Assembly: GCA_025351035.1 (NCBI GenBank)
Contig: JANXWT010000116.1
Coordinates: 1-5,469, forward strand
Reading direction: 5' to 3'
From: Opitutia bacterium
GTDB lineage: Bacteria > Verrucomicrobiota > Verrucomicrobiia > Opitutales > Opitutaceae
Length of the DNA stretch: 5,469 nucleotides
Positions 1-5,469 of this stretch are shown here, piece after piece (the stretch's first letter is position 1; the number at the start of each line of letters is the position of its first letter). A program made the translations under genes and the position numbers. The notes beneath the pieces are model-generated. The model did no database searches. It saw nothing but the letters and a program-made list of their open reading frames with translations, and was not told the DNA's origin.

Positions 1-311
1 GGTGCGGTCAGCGAAACGACGGGCGGTTGATTCGGACTCGTCACCGTCACGCTGACGGCGACGGAGTCGGTGGCTGCCCCCTGGTTATCGATGGCCCGGG
101 CCTTAAAGGTGTAGCCGCCGGCCGACAGATTGCTCACTGGCCACTCGTAAGGCGCGGTCAGGTCCTCCCCCAGTTTCGCGGTTCCCTGGTAGAATTCCAA
201 CCGTGCGATCGAGCCGTCGGAGTCGGTGGCCTGGGCCGCCAAGGCAAATGCGGCCGGAGCGGTGAAGATCGCTCCACTGGCCGGCGCGGTCAGCAAGACA
301 CTCGGCGGCAC
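1..311 (-). repeat. Tandem Ig-like domain repeat within the surface protein gene
   Basis: Two copies of the same domain start can be seen in the translation: PPSVLLTAP from residue 291 and PPVVSLTAP from residue 385, a period of 94 residues. The DNA is also similar at the two starts (around 289-311 and 1-29). Only the first copy is complete. Further copies are likely beyond the left edge, but this is inference. Confidence 0.7.
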
Positions 312-1178
312 ATTATTGGTCTGCTGGGCGACCACGCGCAGCACACCGTTTCCGGCGACGGTGAGTCGGTCCGCGATCACGCCGCCAACCAATTGGCTGT
401 TGGCGTTGATCGTGACCGAGCCGACGGGCGCCGTGACATAGCCGTAGAAACTCGCCCCGCCATTCAAGGTCAGACCGCCTGCGGAAATCTCCAGCCACAG
501 GCTCGAGGGATCCGCGGCCACGCCCATCGAGCTGCTGGCGGTGACCCCGTTGGCGACAATAACAATTACCGGCCCGATAACCTGAAGCTGGCTCGCCCCA
601 AATAGGCTGAGTTCTTGGAATTGGTAGACGGACGGTTGGATCGCGCCTGCGGTGCCGAGAGTGAACCCGGCGCTGCCGCTCGCGCTGAAGGTGCCGTAAG
701 CACCGGCGGGCACGGTGAGCTGACCCGTGTTGCCCCCGGCCGTGAGGTTCCGCACCGCGGACCAGTTGATCGCTTGACCTGCAGAATTGATCGTCAAGTC
801 AACCGAGCCTGACGGTGCCTGCGGTGGCATGACCCCGGGCAGCGACAGCGGATCGGTCAGCCGGACCACATGGCGCAAGGAAGCCGAACCGTTCAGGGTC
901 ACCTGATAGTTCCGTGGCGCGGTGGCGCCGGCCCCTTCCACCGTCCCCGCGTAGGCCGGATTGCCGTTCAATCGCACCGAGGGGGAACCCGGCACGAGGA
1001 GATCCTTCGTAATCACGGCACCGCCGTTGATGGCCACCGTTTCCCCCAGCATCTGCTGCACGGAACCCTCGACCGTCCCGTTCAGGATGGGAGCATGGCG
1101 CACTTGCGCCACTTGTCCCAAAAGGGGACTGCATAGCAATGTGAGAACCAGCGCAGCACCAACGGGCAATTTATTCAT
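1..1178 (-). CDS. Secreted Ig-like repeat (Big_9-type) surface protein, C-terminus cut by window edge
   Basis: The frame is open without a stop for 392 codons from an ATG at 1176-1178 and leaves the window at base 1, so the C-terminus is missing. AAAGGAG lies 9 bases upstream of the ATG. The N-terminus reads as a Sec signal peptide: MNK, a hydrophobic stretch at about residues 6-20, then a small-residue site near 21-24 (LLGQVA). Residues 30-210 are rich in Gly, Asn, Thr and Ser, with phrases such as LNGTVEGSVQQ, INGGAVITKDLLVPG and LTVPAGAYGTFSASG. Residues 212-283 contain short beta-helix-like repeats (LTLNGGASFYGYVTAP, VTINANSQLVGGVIADRLTV), recalling bactofilin-like or choice-of-anchor surface proteins. 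Residues 290-383 form an Ig-like domain of Big_9 style (PPSVLLTAP, TDSDGSIARLEFYQG, AGGYTFKARAIDNQGA), and a second copy starts at 384 (QPPVVSLTA). Such proteins are exported and usually structural or adhesive. There is no lipobox at Cys16. The exact role, and any C-terminal anchor, cannot be seen. Confidence 0.85.
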   Translation of the reverse strand, partial: MNKLPVGAALVLTLLCSPLLGQVAQVRHAPILNGTVEGSVQQMLGETVAINGGAVITKDLLVPGSPSVRLNGNPAYAGTVEGAGATAPRNYQVTLNGSASLRHVVRLTDPLSLPGVMPPQAPSGSVDLTINSAGQAINWSAVRNLTAGGNTGQLTVPAGAYGTFSASGSAGFTLGTAGAIQPSVYQFQELSLFGASQLQVIGPVIVIVANGVTASSSMGVAADPSSLWLEISAGGLTLNGGASFYGYVTAPVGSVTINANSQLVGGVIADRLTVAGNGVLRVVAQQTNNVPPSVLLTAPASGAIFTAPAAFALAAQATDSDGSIARLEFYQGTAKLGEDLTAPYEWPVSNLSAGGYTFKARAIDNQGAATDSVAVSVTVTSPNQPPVVSLTA

Positions 1179-1187
1179 AGGGACTCG

Positions 1188-1194
1188 CTCCTTT
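1188..1194 (-). promoter_or_regulatory. Shine-Dalgarno site of the surface protein gene
   Basis: The minus strand reads AAAGGAG, followed by 9 bases and then the ATG at 1178. This is the clearest ribosome binding site in the window and decides the start of the surface protein, which also places a signal peptide exactly at the N-terminus. Confidence 0.75.
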
Positions 1195-1309
1195 GCGGCA
1201 GCGGCCCGTATGCCATCGCTCTAAGACGACAAACAGCTAGCTTTCAATTTCGCGGCGGCAAGAAAATAACGCGCTATACATTTTGCCTATAGTCCGCCTG
1301 TCACCAGAG

Positions 1310-1328
1310 CAAAAGCCATGCGCTTTTG
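1310..1328 (-). terminator. Perfect 7-bp inverted repeat, possible weak terminator after the oxidase gene
   Basis: The minus strand reads CAAAAGC, GCATG, GCTTTTG: a perfect 7-bp stem with a 5-base loop, 53 bases after the oxidase stop. The T residues lie in the 3' arm of the stem and the following bases are CTCTGG, so there is no proper U-tract after the hairpin. It may be a weak transcription terminator at the end of the operon, or a protein-binding palindrome upstream of the surface gene. Confidence 0.3.
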
Positions 1329-1381
1329 GGGCCGGGACGTGGTGGCGAAATCTCTGATCCCGGACGGATAATTTGGAAAAG

Positions 1382-2812
1382 TTATTTATGATCCCACGGA
1401 AATTTCACCTGGAGCTTCTCGTATTTCCAGATGCGGACGACGCCGAACATTTTCCCGGGATTGAGGATGCCGCGCGGATCGAGCGCCTTCTTCACGGCCT
1501 GCATCGCGCGGATCTGCGCCGCGCTGTGTTGCAGCCGGAGAAAAGGCGTCTTGGCCAACCCGATGCCGTGTTCGCCGGAGATCGCGCCGCCGAGCGCCAC
1601 CACGGTCTCCATGAGCTTCTGCACGGCGGCTTCGGCCGCGCGCGTCTCCACCGAATTCTCGCGATGATACATGATGTTCACGTGGAGATTGCCGTCGGCA
1701 ATGTGGCCGAAGGTCGGGATCGCGAGCTTCGACTCGCGCTTCAGCCGCGTGATGAAACGCGCGAACCGCTCGTAATTGCGCATCGGCACCACGACATCCT
1801 CGTTAATTTTGGAATCGCCGAGTTCGAACATTGCACCGGAACACTTGCGCCGCACGGCCCACAGCTCCTCGACCTCCGTGCGGCTGCGCGCCTCGCGAAA
1901 TGCGAGGGCCTGCGCACGCGCCCACGCGAGCACCTCGAACTTCAAATCCTCGATCTCGCTGACCGCCCCGGCGAATTCCAGCAGGATGACCGGCCGGCCG
2001 GCTTGACCGGGGAAAACCGTCTTGCCCGTCGCGCGCTCGGCACAAAGCACGCTCACGCGGTCGAGAAACTCGCAGATCGCCGGTTGCAGGCGCGCGCGGA
2101 AGAGCACCCGCGCGGCGCGCAACGCCGCCACTTCGTCGGGAAACGCCGTGAGCAGCGTCCAGCGCGCAGCGGGCTGCGGGATGAGCTTGAGCACGGCGCC
2201 GGTGACGACGCCGAGCATGCCCTCACTGCCGATCCAAAGATCGCGCAAGTTGAAGCCCGCGGAAAATTTTTTGGTCGCCGTGCCCCACTGCACGAGTTCG
2301 CCCGTCGGCAGGAAGCCGCGCAGCGCGATGACGAAATCGCGCGTCACGCCGTATTTGCCGCCGTGCATGCCGCCGGCGTTGCAGGCGATGTTGCCGCCGA
2401 TGGTGCAGTATTCCTTCGACGACGGGTCCGGCGGGTAAAACCAGCCCCGGGCCTCCGCCGCGCGCTGGATGTCGGCTGTGGTGGCACCCGCACCCACGTG
2501 CGCCATGCCCGCCTCGTCGTCAATGCGCACACGGTTGAGCTTCAGCATGTCGATCACCCAGCCGCCGCGCACGGGAGCGGCCGATCCCATGAGCGTCGTG
2601 CCGCGGCCGCGCACGGTCACGGGCACGCGGTGCCGGTTGGCCAATTCCAGCACGACGCCGATCTCGGTCTCGATTTTCGGCGTGACGACGGCTTCGGGCA
2701 GAAACGAAATCTTGCTGCTATCGAACGATGCGGCCCAGCAGCCGGCGGGCGAAGTGTCGGTGCGCGCCCCGAGACGGCGTTTGAGTTGGCGGGTGGCGGC
2801 GGGATGAGGCAC
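1382..2812 (-). CDS. GlcD-type FAD-binding oxidoreductase (D-2-hydroxy acid dehydrogenase family)
   Basis: The 476-residue product belongs to the PCMH/VAO flavoprotein family of GlcD, D-lactate dehydrogenase and D-2-hydroxyglutarate dehydrogenase, which oxidise 2-hydroxy acids to 2-oxo acids with FAD. The FAD-binding half shows RGRGTTLMGSAAP (68-80), YPPDPSSKEYCTIGGNIACN (126-145) and GSEGMLG (195-201). The FAD-oxidase C-terminal half shows TFGHIADGNLH (367-377, with H370, D373 and H377 as likely metal or substrate ligands), SGEHGIG (412-418) and the family-typical ILNPGK (449-454). Length is close to the usual 460-500. The start is a GTG at 2810-2812 with no clear Shine-Dalgarno. No ATG, GTG or TTG lies in frame between it and the preceding stop, so translation may depend on the upstream gene. 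The chain runs about 20 residues past the usual NPGK end, as an aromatic and basic tail. No GlcE or GlcF partner and no iron-sulfur motif is present. It is not an ether-lipid ADPS-type enzyme by motif. The exact substrate is unknown. Confidence 0.9.
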   Translation of the reverse strand: MPHPAATRQLKRRLGARTDTSPAGCWAASFDSSKISFLPEAVVTPKIETEIGVVLELANRHRVPVTVRGRGTTLMGSAAPVRGGWVIDMLKLNRVRIDDEAGMAHVGAGATTADIQRAAEARGWFYPPDPSSKEYCTIGGNIACNAGGMHGGKYGVTRDFVIALRGFLPTGELVQWGTATKKFSAGFNLRDLWIGSEGMLGVVTGAVLKLIPQPAARWTLLTAFPDEVAALRAARVLFRARLQPAICEFLDRVSVLCAERATGKTVFPGQAGRPVILLEFAGAVSEIEDLKFEVLAWARAQALAFREARSRTEVEELWAVRRKCSGAMFELGDSKINEDVVVPMRNYERFARFITRLKRESKLAIPTFGHIADGNLHVNIMYHRENSVETRAAEAAVQKLMETVVALGGAISGEHGIGLAKTPFLRLQHSAAQIRAMQAVKKALDPRGILNPGKMFGVVRIWKYEKLQVKFPWDHK

Positions 2813-2825
2813 AGCGCGAACTAAA

Positions 2826-2869
2826 GCCGGCCGGCGGATCCGCGCCAGAACAGAATCACCCCGGCCGGC
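2826..2869 (-). other. GC-rich 9-bp inverted repeat across the amidohydrolase/oxidase junction
   Basis: On the minus strand GCCGGCCGG (2869-2861) can pair perfectly with CCGGCCGGC (2834-2826), leaving a 26-base loop that contains the amidohydrolase stop codon (2858-2856). TTTAGTT follows, and then the GTG start of the oxidase at 2812. The stem is strong enough to form in mRNA and could act as a partial terminator, a stability element or a brake on oxidase translation. Each arm contains the self-complementary CCGGCCGG, common by chance in such GC-rich DNA, so function is uncertain. Confidence 0.3.
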
Positions 2870-3860
2870 GCAGCAACGATCCGGCGCGGGTGAAGACTTC
2901 CTCGGGGAATCCCAGCAGACGCAGCAGTGAATAGTTTCGTTCGAGCGGATTGCGTTCGCGGCGCAATTGGAGGTATTGCCCGAAGCTGATGCGACCGCGG
3001 AGCAGCGCCGGCCAGCTCTGCACCAGCACCGGAACGTCGCTCCCGTAGAGCACCCGTCCGACCACGCCGGCGCGACGGCAGGCGATCAGCCAGCGGTCCC
3101 GTCCCGGCACGCTGAGCGCGCTGAGATCGCCGTAGAGATTCGGATGCCGCTTGAGCATTTCCACCCAGACATGGAACCAATCGCGCCCGAGCACCGGTTG
3201 GCCGGTGGCGCAATGGGCGGCGATCACCGTCACGCCAGCCTCGAGCGGCGCGATGAGATTGTGCGGATGCGCGAGGTCCGGCCGCGTTTCATCCACCGTG
3301 CTCTCGCAACCGGTGTGGCAGATGAAGGGCAGCTTGGCTTCCGCCAGCCGCCGCCAGAAAGCCCGGTAGCGCGGCAGGGAGCAGTCAACGTTGTGGCAGT
3401 TGGGAAGCAGCTTGAAGGCCACGGCTCCTCCCGCCATGCAGCGGTCCAGTTCCTCCAGCGCGTCGGGGCGGGCCGGGTGGATGGAAACCGCCGGCAGAAA
3501 CTCCGCGTGCTCGCGCGCGAGCTGAAGCACATAGCTGTTGGGCACGTAAAAACTGCCGCGCTCCTTCCACAGGGTGCCGTCCTCGTGATAGACGTTGTCC
3601 TGCGCGAGGATCACCGCGACATCGAGCGAACTGGCCTGCACCATCTGCAGCAAGCGGTGCCGGTAAAGATTGTCGAAGTCGCCGTCGAGCGCGTCGCCCG
3701 GCAAATTCAGCTCCCGCATCATGAACGGGATCAGGTGCCGGGTCAGGCCGCGCCGCCGGAACCAGCAGCCGGAACCGGACGAGCCGTTGCCCACCATGTG
3801 CACATGCACATCGATCCGTCGCGGCCGCGCAGCCGCCGCGCTCGCCAGTGGGGCGTTCAT
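2856..3860 (-). CDS. Amidohydrolase family (Amidohydrolase_2-type) metal-dependent hydrolase
   Basis: The 334-residue product has the metal-binding pattern of the amidohydrolase superfamily TIM barrel, most like the Amidohydrolase_2 (PF04909) group, which includes hydrolases and non-oxidative decarboxylases. Visible landmarks in order are the HxH motif in IDVHVHMVG (H19, H21), a strand AVAFKLLPN with K150, H182 in FICHTGCES, H216 in VIAAHCATG and D275 in VLYGSDVP, all at expected positions, so the enzyme looks intact and probably binds zinc or a similar metal. No signal peptide is evident; the first 14 residues are an Ala-rich, basic leader before the barrel, so it is probably cytoplasmic. 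The ATG at 3858-3860 overlaps the synthetase stop as ATGA and has AAGGA 9 bases upstream, indicating translational coupling. The substrate cannot be predicted; the family spans amide, ester, lactone and carboxylate chemistry. The frame is complete and undamaged. Confidence 0.88.
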   Translation of the reverse strand: MNAPLASAAAARPRRIDVHVHMVGNGSSGSGCWFRRRGLTRHLIPFMMRELNLPGDALDGDFDNLYRHRLLQMVQASSLDVAVILAQDNVYHEDGTLWKERGSFYVPNSYVLQLAREHAEFLPAVSIHPARPDALEELDRCMAGGAVAFKLLPNCHNVDCSLPRYRAFWRRLAEAKLPFICHTGCESTVDETRPDLAHPHNLIAPLEAGVTVIAAHCATGQPVLGRDWFHVWVEMLKRHPNLYGDLSALSVPGRDRWLIACRRAGVVGRVLYGSDVPVLVQSWPALLRGRISFGQYLQLRRERNPLERNYSLLRLLGFPEEVFTRAGSLLRRPG

Positions 3861-3874
3861 TCGGCCGCGTCCTT
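3857..3874 (-). promoter_or_regulatory. ATGA stop/start overlap with Shine-Dalgarno coupling synthetase to amidohydrolase
   Basis: The minus strand has AAGGA at 3874-3870, then 9 bases, then ATGA at 3860-3857, where the ATG of the amidohydrolase shares bases with the TGA of the synthetase. This is a classic translational coupling arrangement and supports co-transcription of the two genes. Confidence 0.75.
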
Positions 3875-5469
3875 GGTCAGCTCAATGGCGAGGTTGCGGC
3901 AGCCTTTCAGGTCGGTCTTGCCGGTGCCGAGCATCGGGATTTTCTCAACGCGGCGGACGATGCGCGGAATCCAGAGATTCGGCAGCCCGGCAGCGAGGAG
4001 CTTGGTGCGCAACTCGTCGAGCGCGATGTCACGGCTCGTCAGCAGCACGAGCGCCTCGCCCTTGGCCGCATCAGGCACGCCGACGACGACGGCGGTGGGA
4101 CCGTCGCTCTGGTCCCAGCCGAAAATCTCGACGATGCGCTGCTCAACCGTGCCGTGGGGCACCATCTCGCCGCCGATCTTGGAGAATCTGGAGAGCCGGC
4201 CCTCGATGAAGAGGAAGCCGTCGTCGTCGAACCGGCCGAGATCGCCGGTCACAAACCAGCCGCCGTCGCGCAGGGCCGCGCCCGTTTTTTCCGGGTCCTT
4301 CAGGTAACCCGGAAAAACATTCGCGCCTTTCAGCCAGAGCATGCCGGTGCTCGTCATCGGCATTTCCTCCCCGGTGTCGGGATCGACGATGCGCGCCGTC
4401 ATCCCGGGCAACAGGCGGCCGACCGCGCCCGTGCGTTTGCCGCACTGGTGCTCCGCGGTCGCGGTGGTCACGGGCGGATCGGGTTGGTTGAGGTTGCTCG
4501 CGGGCGTGGTCTCGGTGAGCCCGTAGCCTTGGAGAATCTCGATGCCGAACTGGGCGAGGAAGGCGTCGTAGAGATCCATCGGGAGTTTCTCGGCGCCGGT
4601 GACGACGAGATTGAGCGAAGCAAGTTCCAGCCGCGTCGCCTTCTTGAGAAAGGGCCGGACAAACGTCGGTGCGCCGAGCATGACGGTCGCTTTTTCCTGC
4701 TGGATGGACTCGACGATCCTGCGCGTTTCGAGCGGGCTCGGGATGGTGACGACGCTGCAGCCGCGCAGCAGCGGATACCAGACGGTGACGGTGAAGCCGA
4801 AACTGTGAAACACGGGCAGGCAGCCGATGAGGCGGGACGACTCCGGCAAAATCGACAGCGAGGAAATCTGCGCGCAGTTGGCGAGGAGATTGCGGTGGGT
4901 GAGCACGACGCCCTTCGGCTCGCCGGAGCTGCCGCTGGTGAAGAGCAGGCCGGCTTCCTCGCGATCGCCGTAACGCGGCAGGCCGAGCAGGTGCGCGAGC
5001 CACTGGTTGGGCAGCACCCACGCGGCGAGCAGCCACGGCAAGATCGCCCGCTTGCCGCCCATCGCCTCGAGTTCCGTTTTCAGGTCGAGCGTGTGCTCGG
5101 GAAACGGAAACTGGGGAATCTTCGCCCGCATCGCGTCGGCCGTGAAGACCGTGCGGATTTCGCCGATGCGCAGGCTCGCCTCGACGGCGGCGCGGCCGAC
5201 GGTGAAGTTCAGGTTGACGGGCGTCTTGCCCGCGCAGGCGACGGCGAGGTTGACGATGGTCGCGCCCGCGCCCGGCGGCAGCACGATGCCCACGCGTTTT
5301 TCCGGAATCGTGGCCCGGATGCGCCGCGACAACGCGGCGGCAACGCCGAGCAATTGCGCGGCCGTCAATTCGCGGCGGACTGCGGTGCGGTCGATGAGCT
5401 CGACGTGCCACGGACGGCGCGCGAGGGCTCGCACGACTTCGCGGGCGAGATTGCGCCGCAGGATGGGGC
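3857..5469 (-). CDS. AMP-binding acyl-ACP/acyl-CoA synthetase (Aas-like), N-terminus beyond window edge
   Basis: This is an adenylate-forming enzyme that activates a fatty acid with ATP and passes it to ACP or CoA. Numbering from a GTG at 5434, it shows the P-loop TSGSSGEPKG (166-175), CLPVFHSFGF (205-214), GYGLTETTP (303-311), TGDLGRFDDDGF (396-407), the hinge region GRLSRFSKIGGEMV (412-425) and the catalytic lysine K506 in LGTGKTDLKG. The set of adenylation motifs is complete. The stretches GIVLPPGAGA and TPVNLNFT, and a hydrophobic segment at about 131-151, are like the synthetase half of Aas, the acyl-ACP synthetase/2-acyl-GPE acyltransferase involved in membrane lipid repair. The frame stays open upstream of GTG 5434 to the window edge (PILRRNLAREV precedes it) and that GTG has no good Shine-Dalgarno, so the true start is probably outside. 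A PlsC-type acyltransferase domain could be fused or encoded just upstream, but none is visible. It heads a leftward operon. Acyl-CoA ligase is the main alternative. Confidence 0.9.
   Translation of the reverse strand, partial: PILRRNLAREVVRALARRPWHVELIDRTAVRRELTAAQLLGVAAALSRRIRATIPEKRVGIVLPPGAGATIVNLAVACAGKTPVNLNFTVGRAAVEASLRIGEIRTVFTADAMRAKIPQFPFPEHTLDLKTELEAMGGKRAILPWLLAAWVLPNQWLAHLLGLPRYGDREEAGLLFTSGSSGEPKGVVLTHRNLLANCAQISSLSILPESSRLIGCLPVFHSFGFTVTVWYPLLRGCSVVTIPSPLETRRIVESIQQEKATVMLGAPTFVRPFLKKATRLELASLNLVVTGAEKLPMDLYDAFLAQFGIEILQGYGLTETTPASNLNQPDPPVTTATAEHQCGKRTGAVGRLLPGMTARIVDPDTGEEMPMTSTGMLWLKGANVFPGYLKDPEKTGAALRDGGWFVTGDLGRFDDDGFLFIEGRLSRFSKIGGEMVPHGTVEQRIVEIFGWDQSDGPTAVVVGVPDAAKGEALVLLTSRDIALDELRTKLLAAGLPNLWIPRIVRRVEKIPMLGTGKTDLKGCRNLAIELTKDAAE

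Larger units (their letters stand above)
1179..1381 (-). promoter_or_regulatory. Intergenic region expected to hold the surface gene promoter
   Basis: This 203-base gap between the oxidase stop and the surface protein start is visibly richer in A and T than the genes around it. It should hold the promoter for the surface protein gene. Weak candidate elements on the minus strand are GTGACA (1304-1299), close to a -35 TTGACA, and the -10-like boxes TATAGG (1291-1286) and TATAGC (1278-1273). Their spacings (8 and 20 bases from GTGACA) do not fit a standard sigma-70 promoter, so none is called. The palindrome AGCTAGCT lies at 1235-1242. No small gene was recognised here on either strand. Confidence 0.35.

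Noticed and set aside
27..605. A 192-codon plus-strand frame at the left end
   Set aside because: It is antisense to the Ig-like repeat protein, whose reading has a signal peptide, a good ribosome binding site and repeat structure. The plus-strand frame has none of these.
1273..1304. GTGACA with TATAGG or TATAGC as a sigma-70 promoter for the surface gene
   Set aside because: The spacings are 8 and 20 bases, outside the usual 16-18, and the boxes match poorly, so a precise promoter call is not supported.
1382..2812. The oxidase as an alkyl-DHAP synthase (ether lipid enzyme), tempting because of the lipid-like neighbour
   Set aside because: The motifs SGEHGIG and TFGHIADGNLH and the NPGK end match the GlcD/D-lactate dehydrogenase group, and the His-rich active-site stretch typical of alkyl-DHAP synthases is not seen.
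1373..2824. A 483-codon open frame on the plus strand covering the whole oxidase gene
   Set aside because: It is exactly antisense to a gene with a full set of family motifs, and its translation is low-complexity (rich in His, Arg, Ala and Asp) with no recognisable domain. Long antisense frames are expected from codon bias in GC-rich DNA.
2967..4307. A 446-codon open frame on the plus strand opposite the amidohydrolase and synthetase
   Set aside because: It crosses the junction of two well-supported minus-strand genes and has no recognisable motif; it is a GC-bias shadow.
4143..5411. A 422-codon minus-strand frame overlapping the synthetase
   Set aside because: It is the synthetase sequence read one frame off: an Arg/Ala/His-rich translation with no domain, while the other frame carries every adenylation motif.

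Overview
The window is high-GC bacterial DNA, about 60-65% GC by eye. All four genes I can support lie on the minus strand, in the order acyl-ACP/acyl-CoA synthetase (runs off the right edge, 3857-5469), amidohydrolase (2856-3860), GlcD-type FAD-linked oxidase (1382-2812) and, after a 203-base AT-richer gap, a secreted Ig-like repeat protein (runs off the left edge, 1-1178). I see no tRNA, rRNA, mobile element, CRISPR array or phage gene.

The protein styles suggest a member of Verrucomicrobiota, most likely the Opitutaceae or relatives. Two things point there: the synthetase resembles Aas-type AMP-binding proteins I associate with that group, and the exported protein joins a 'LNGTVEGSVQQ...' N-terminal region to bacterial Ig-like repeats, an architecture I also associate with it. 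This placement is from memory of protein families and was not searched.

Right and centre (5469 to 1382): the first three genes look like one operon transcribed leftwards. The synthetase stop and the amidohydrolase start overlap as ATGA, and the amidohydrolase has a Shine-Dalgarno-like AAGGA inside the synthetase end. The oxidase begins 43 bases after the amidohydrolase stop, across a GC-rich 9-bp inverted repeat. The set combines fatty acid activation, a metal-dependent hydrolase or decarboxylase, and 2-hydroxy acid oxidation. No pathway I know uses exactly these three enzymes, so the joint role is open. Lipid salvage or turnover with oxidation of a released hydroxy acid is one guess.

Left (1381 to 1): after the oxidase, the intergenic region carries a perfect 7-bp inverted repeat and then the start of a separately expressed gene. 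This encodes a protein with a signal peptide, a repetitive Gly/Asn/Thr-rich beta-type region and at least one complete Ig-like domain, with a second beginning at the window edge. It is probably a cell-surface or secreted structural or adhesive protein, unrelated in function to the operon.

The window reads as ordinary chromosomal content. I found no convincing new system. The points most worth following are the unexplained three-gene operon, the unseen parts of the two truncated genes, and the two inverted repeats at the gene junctions.
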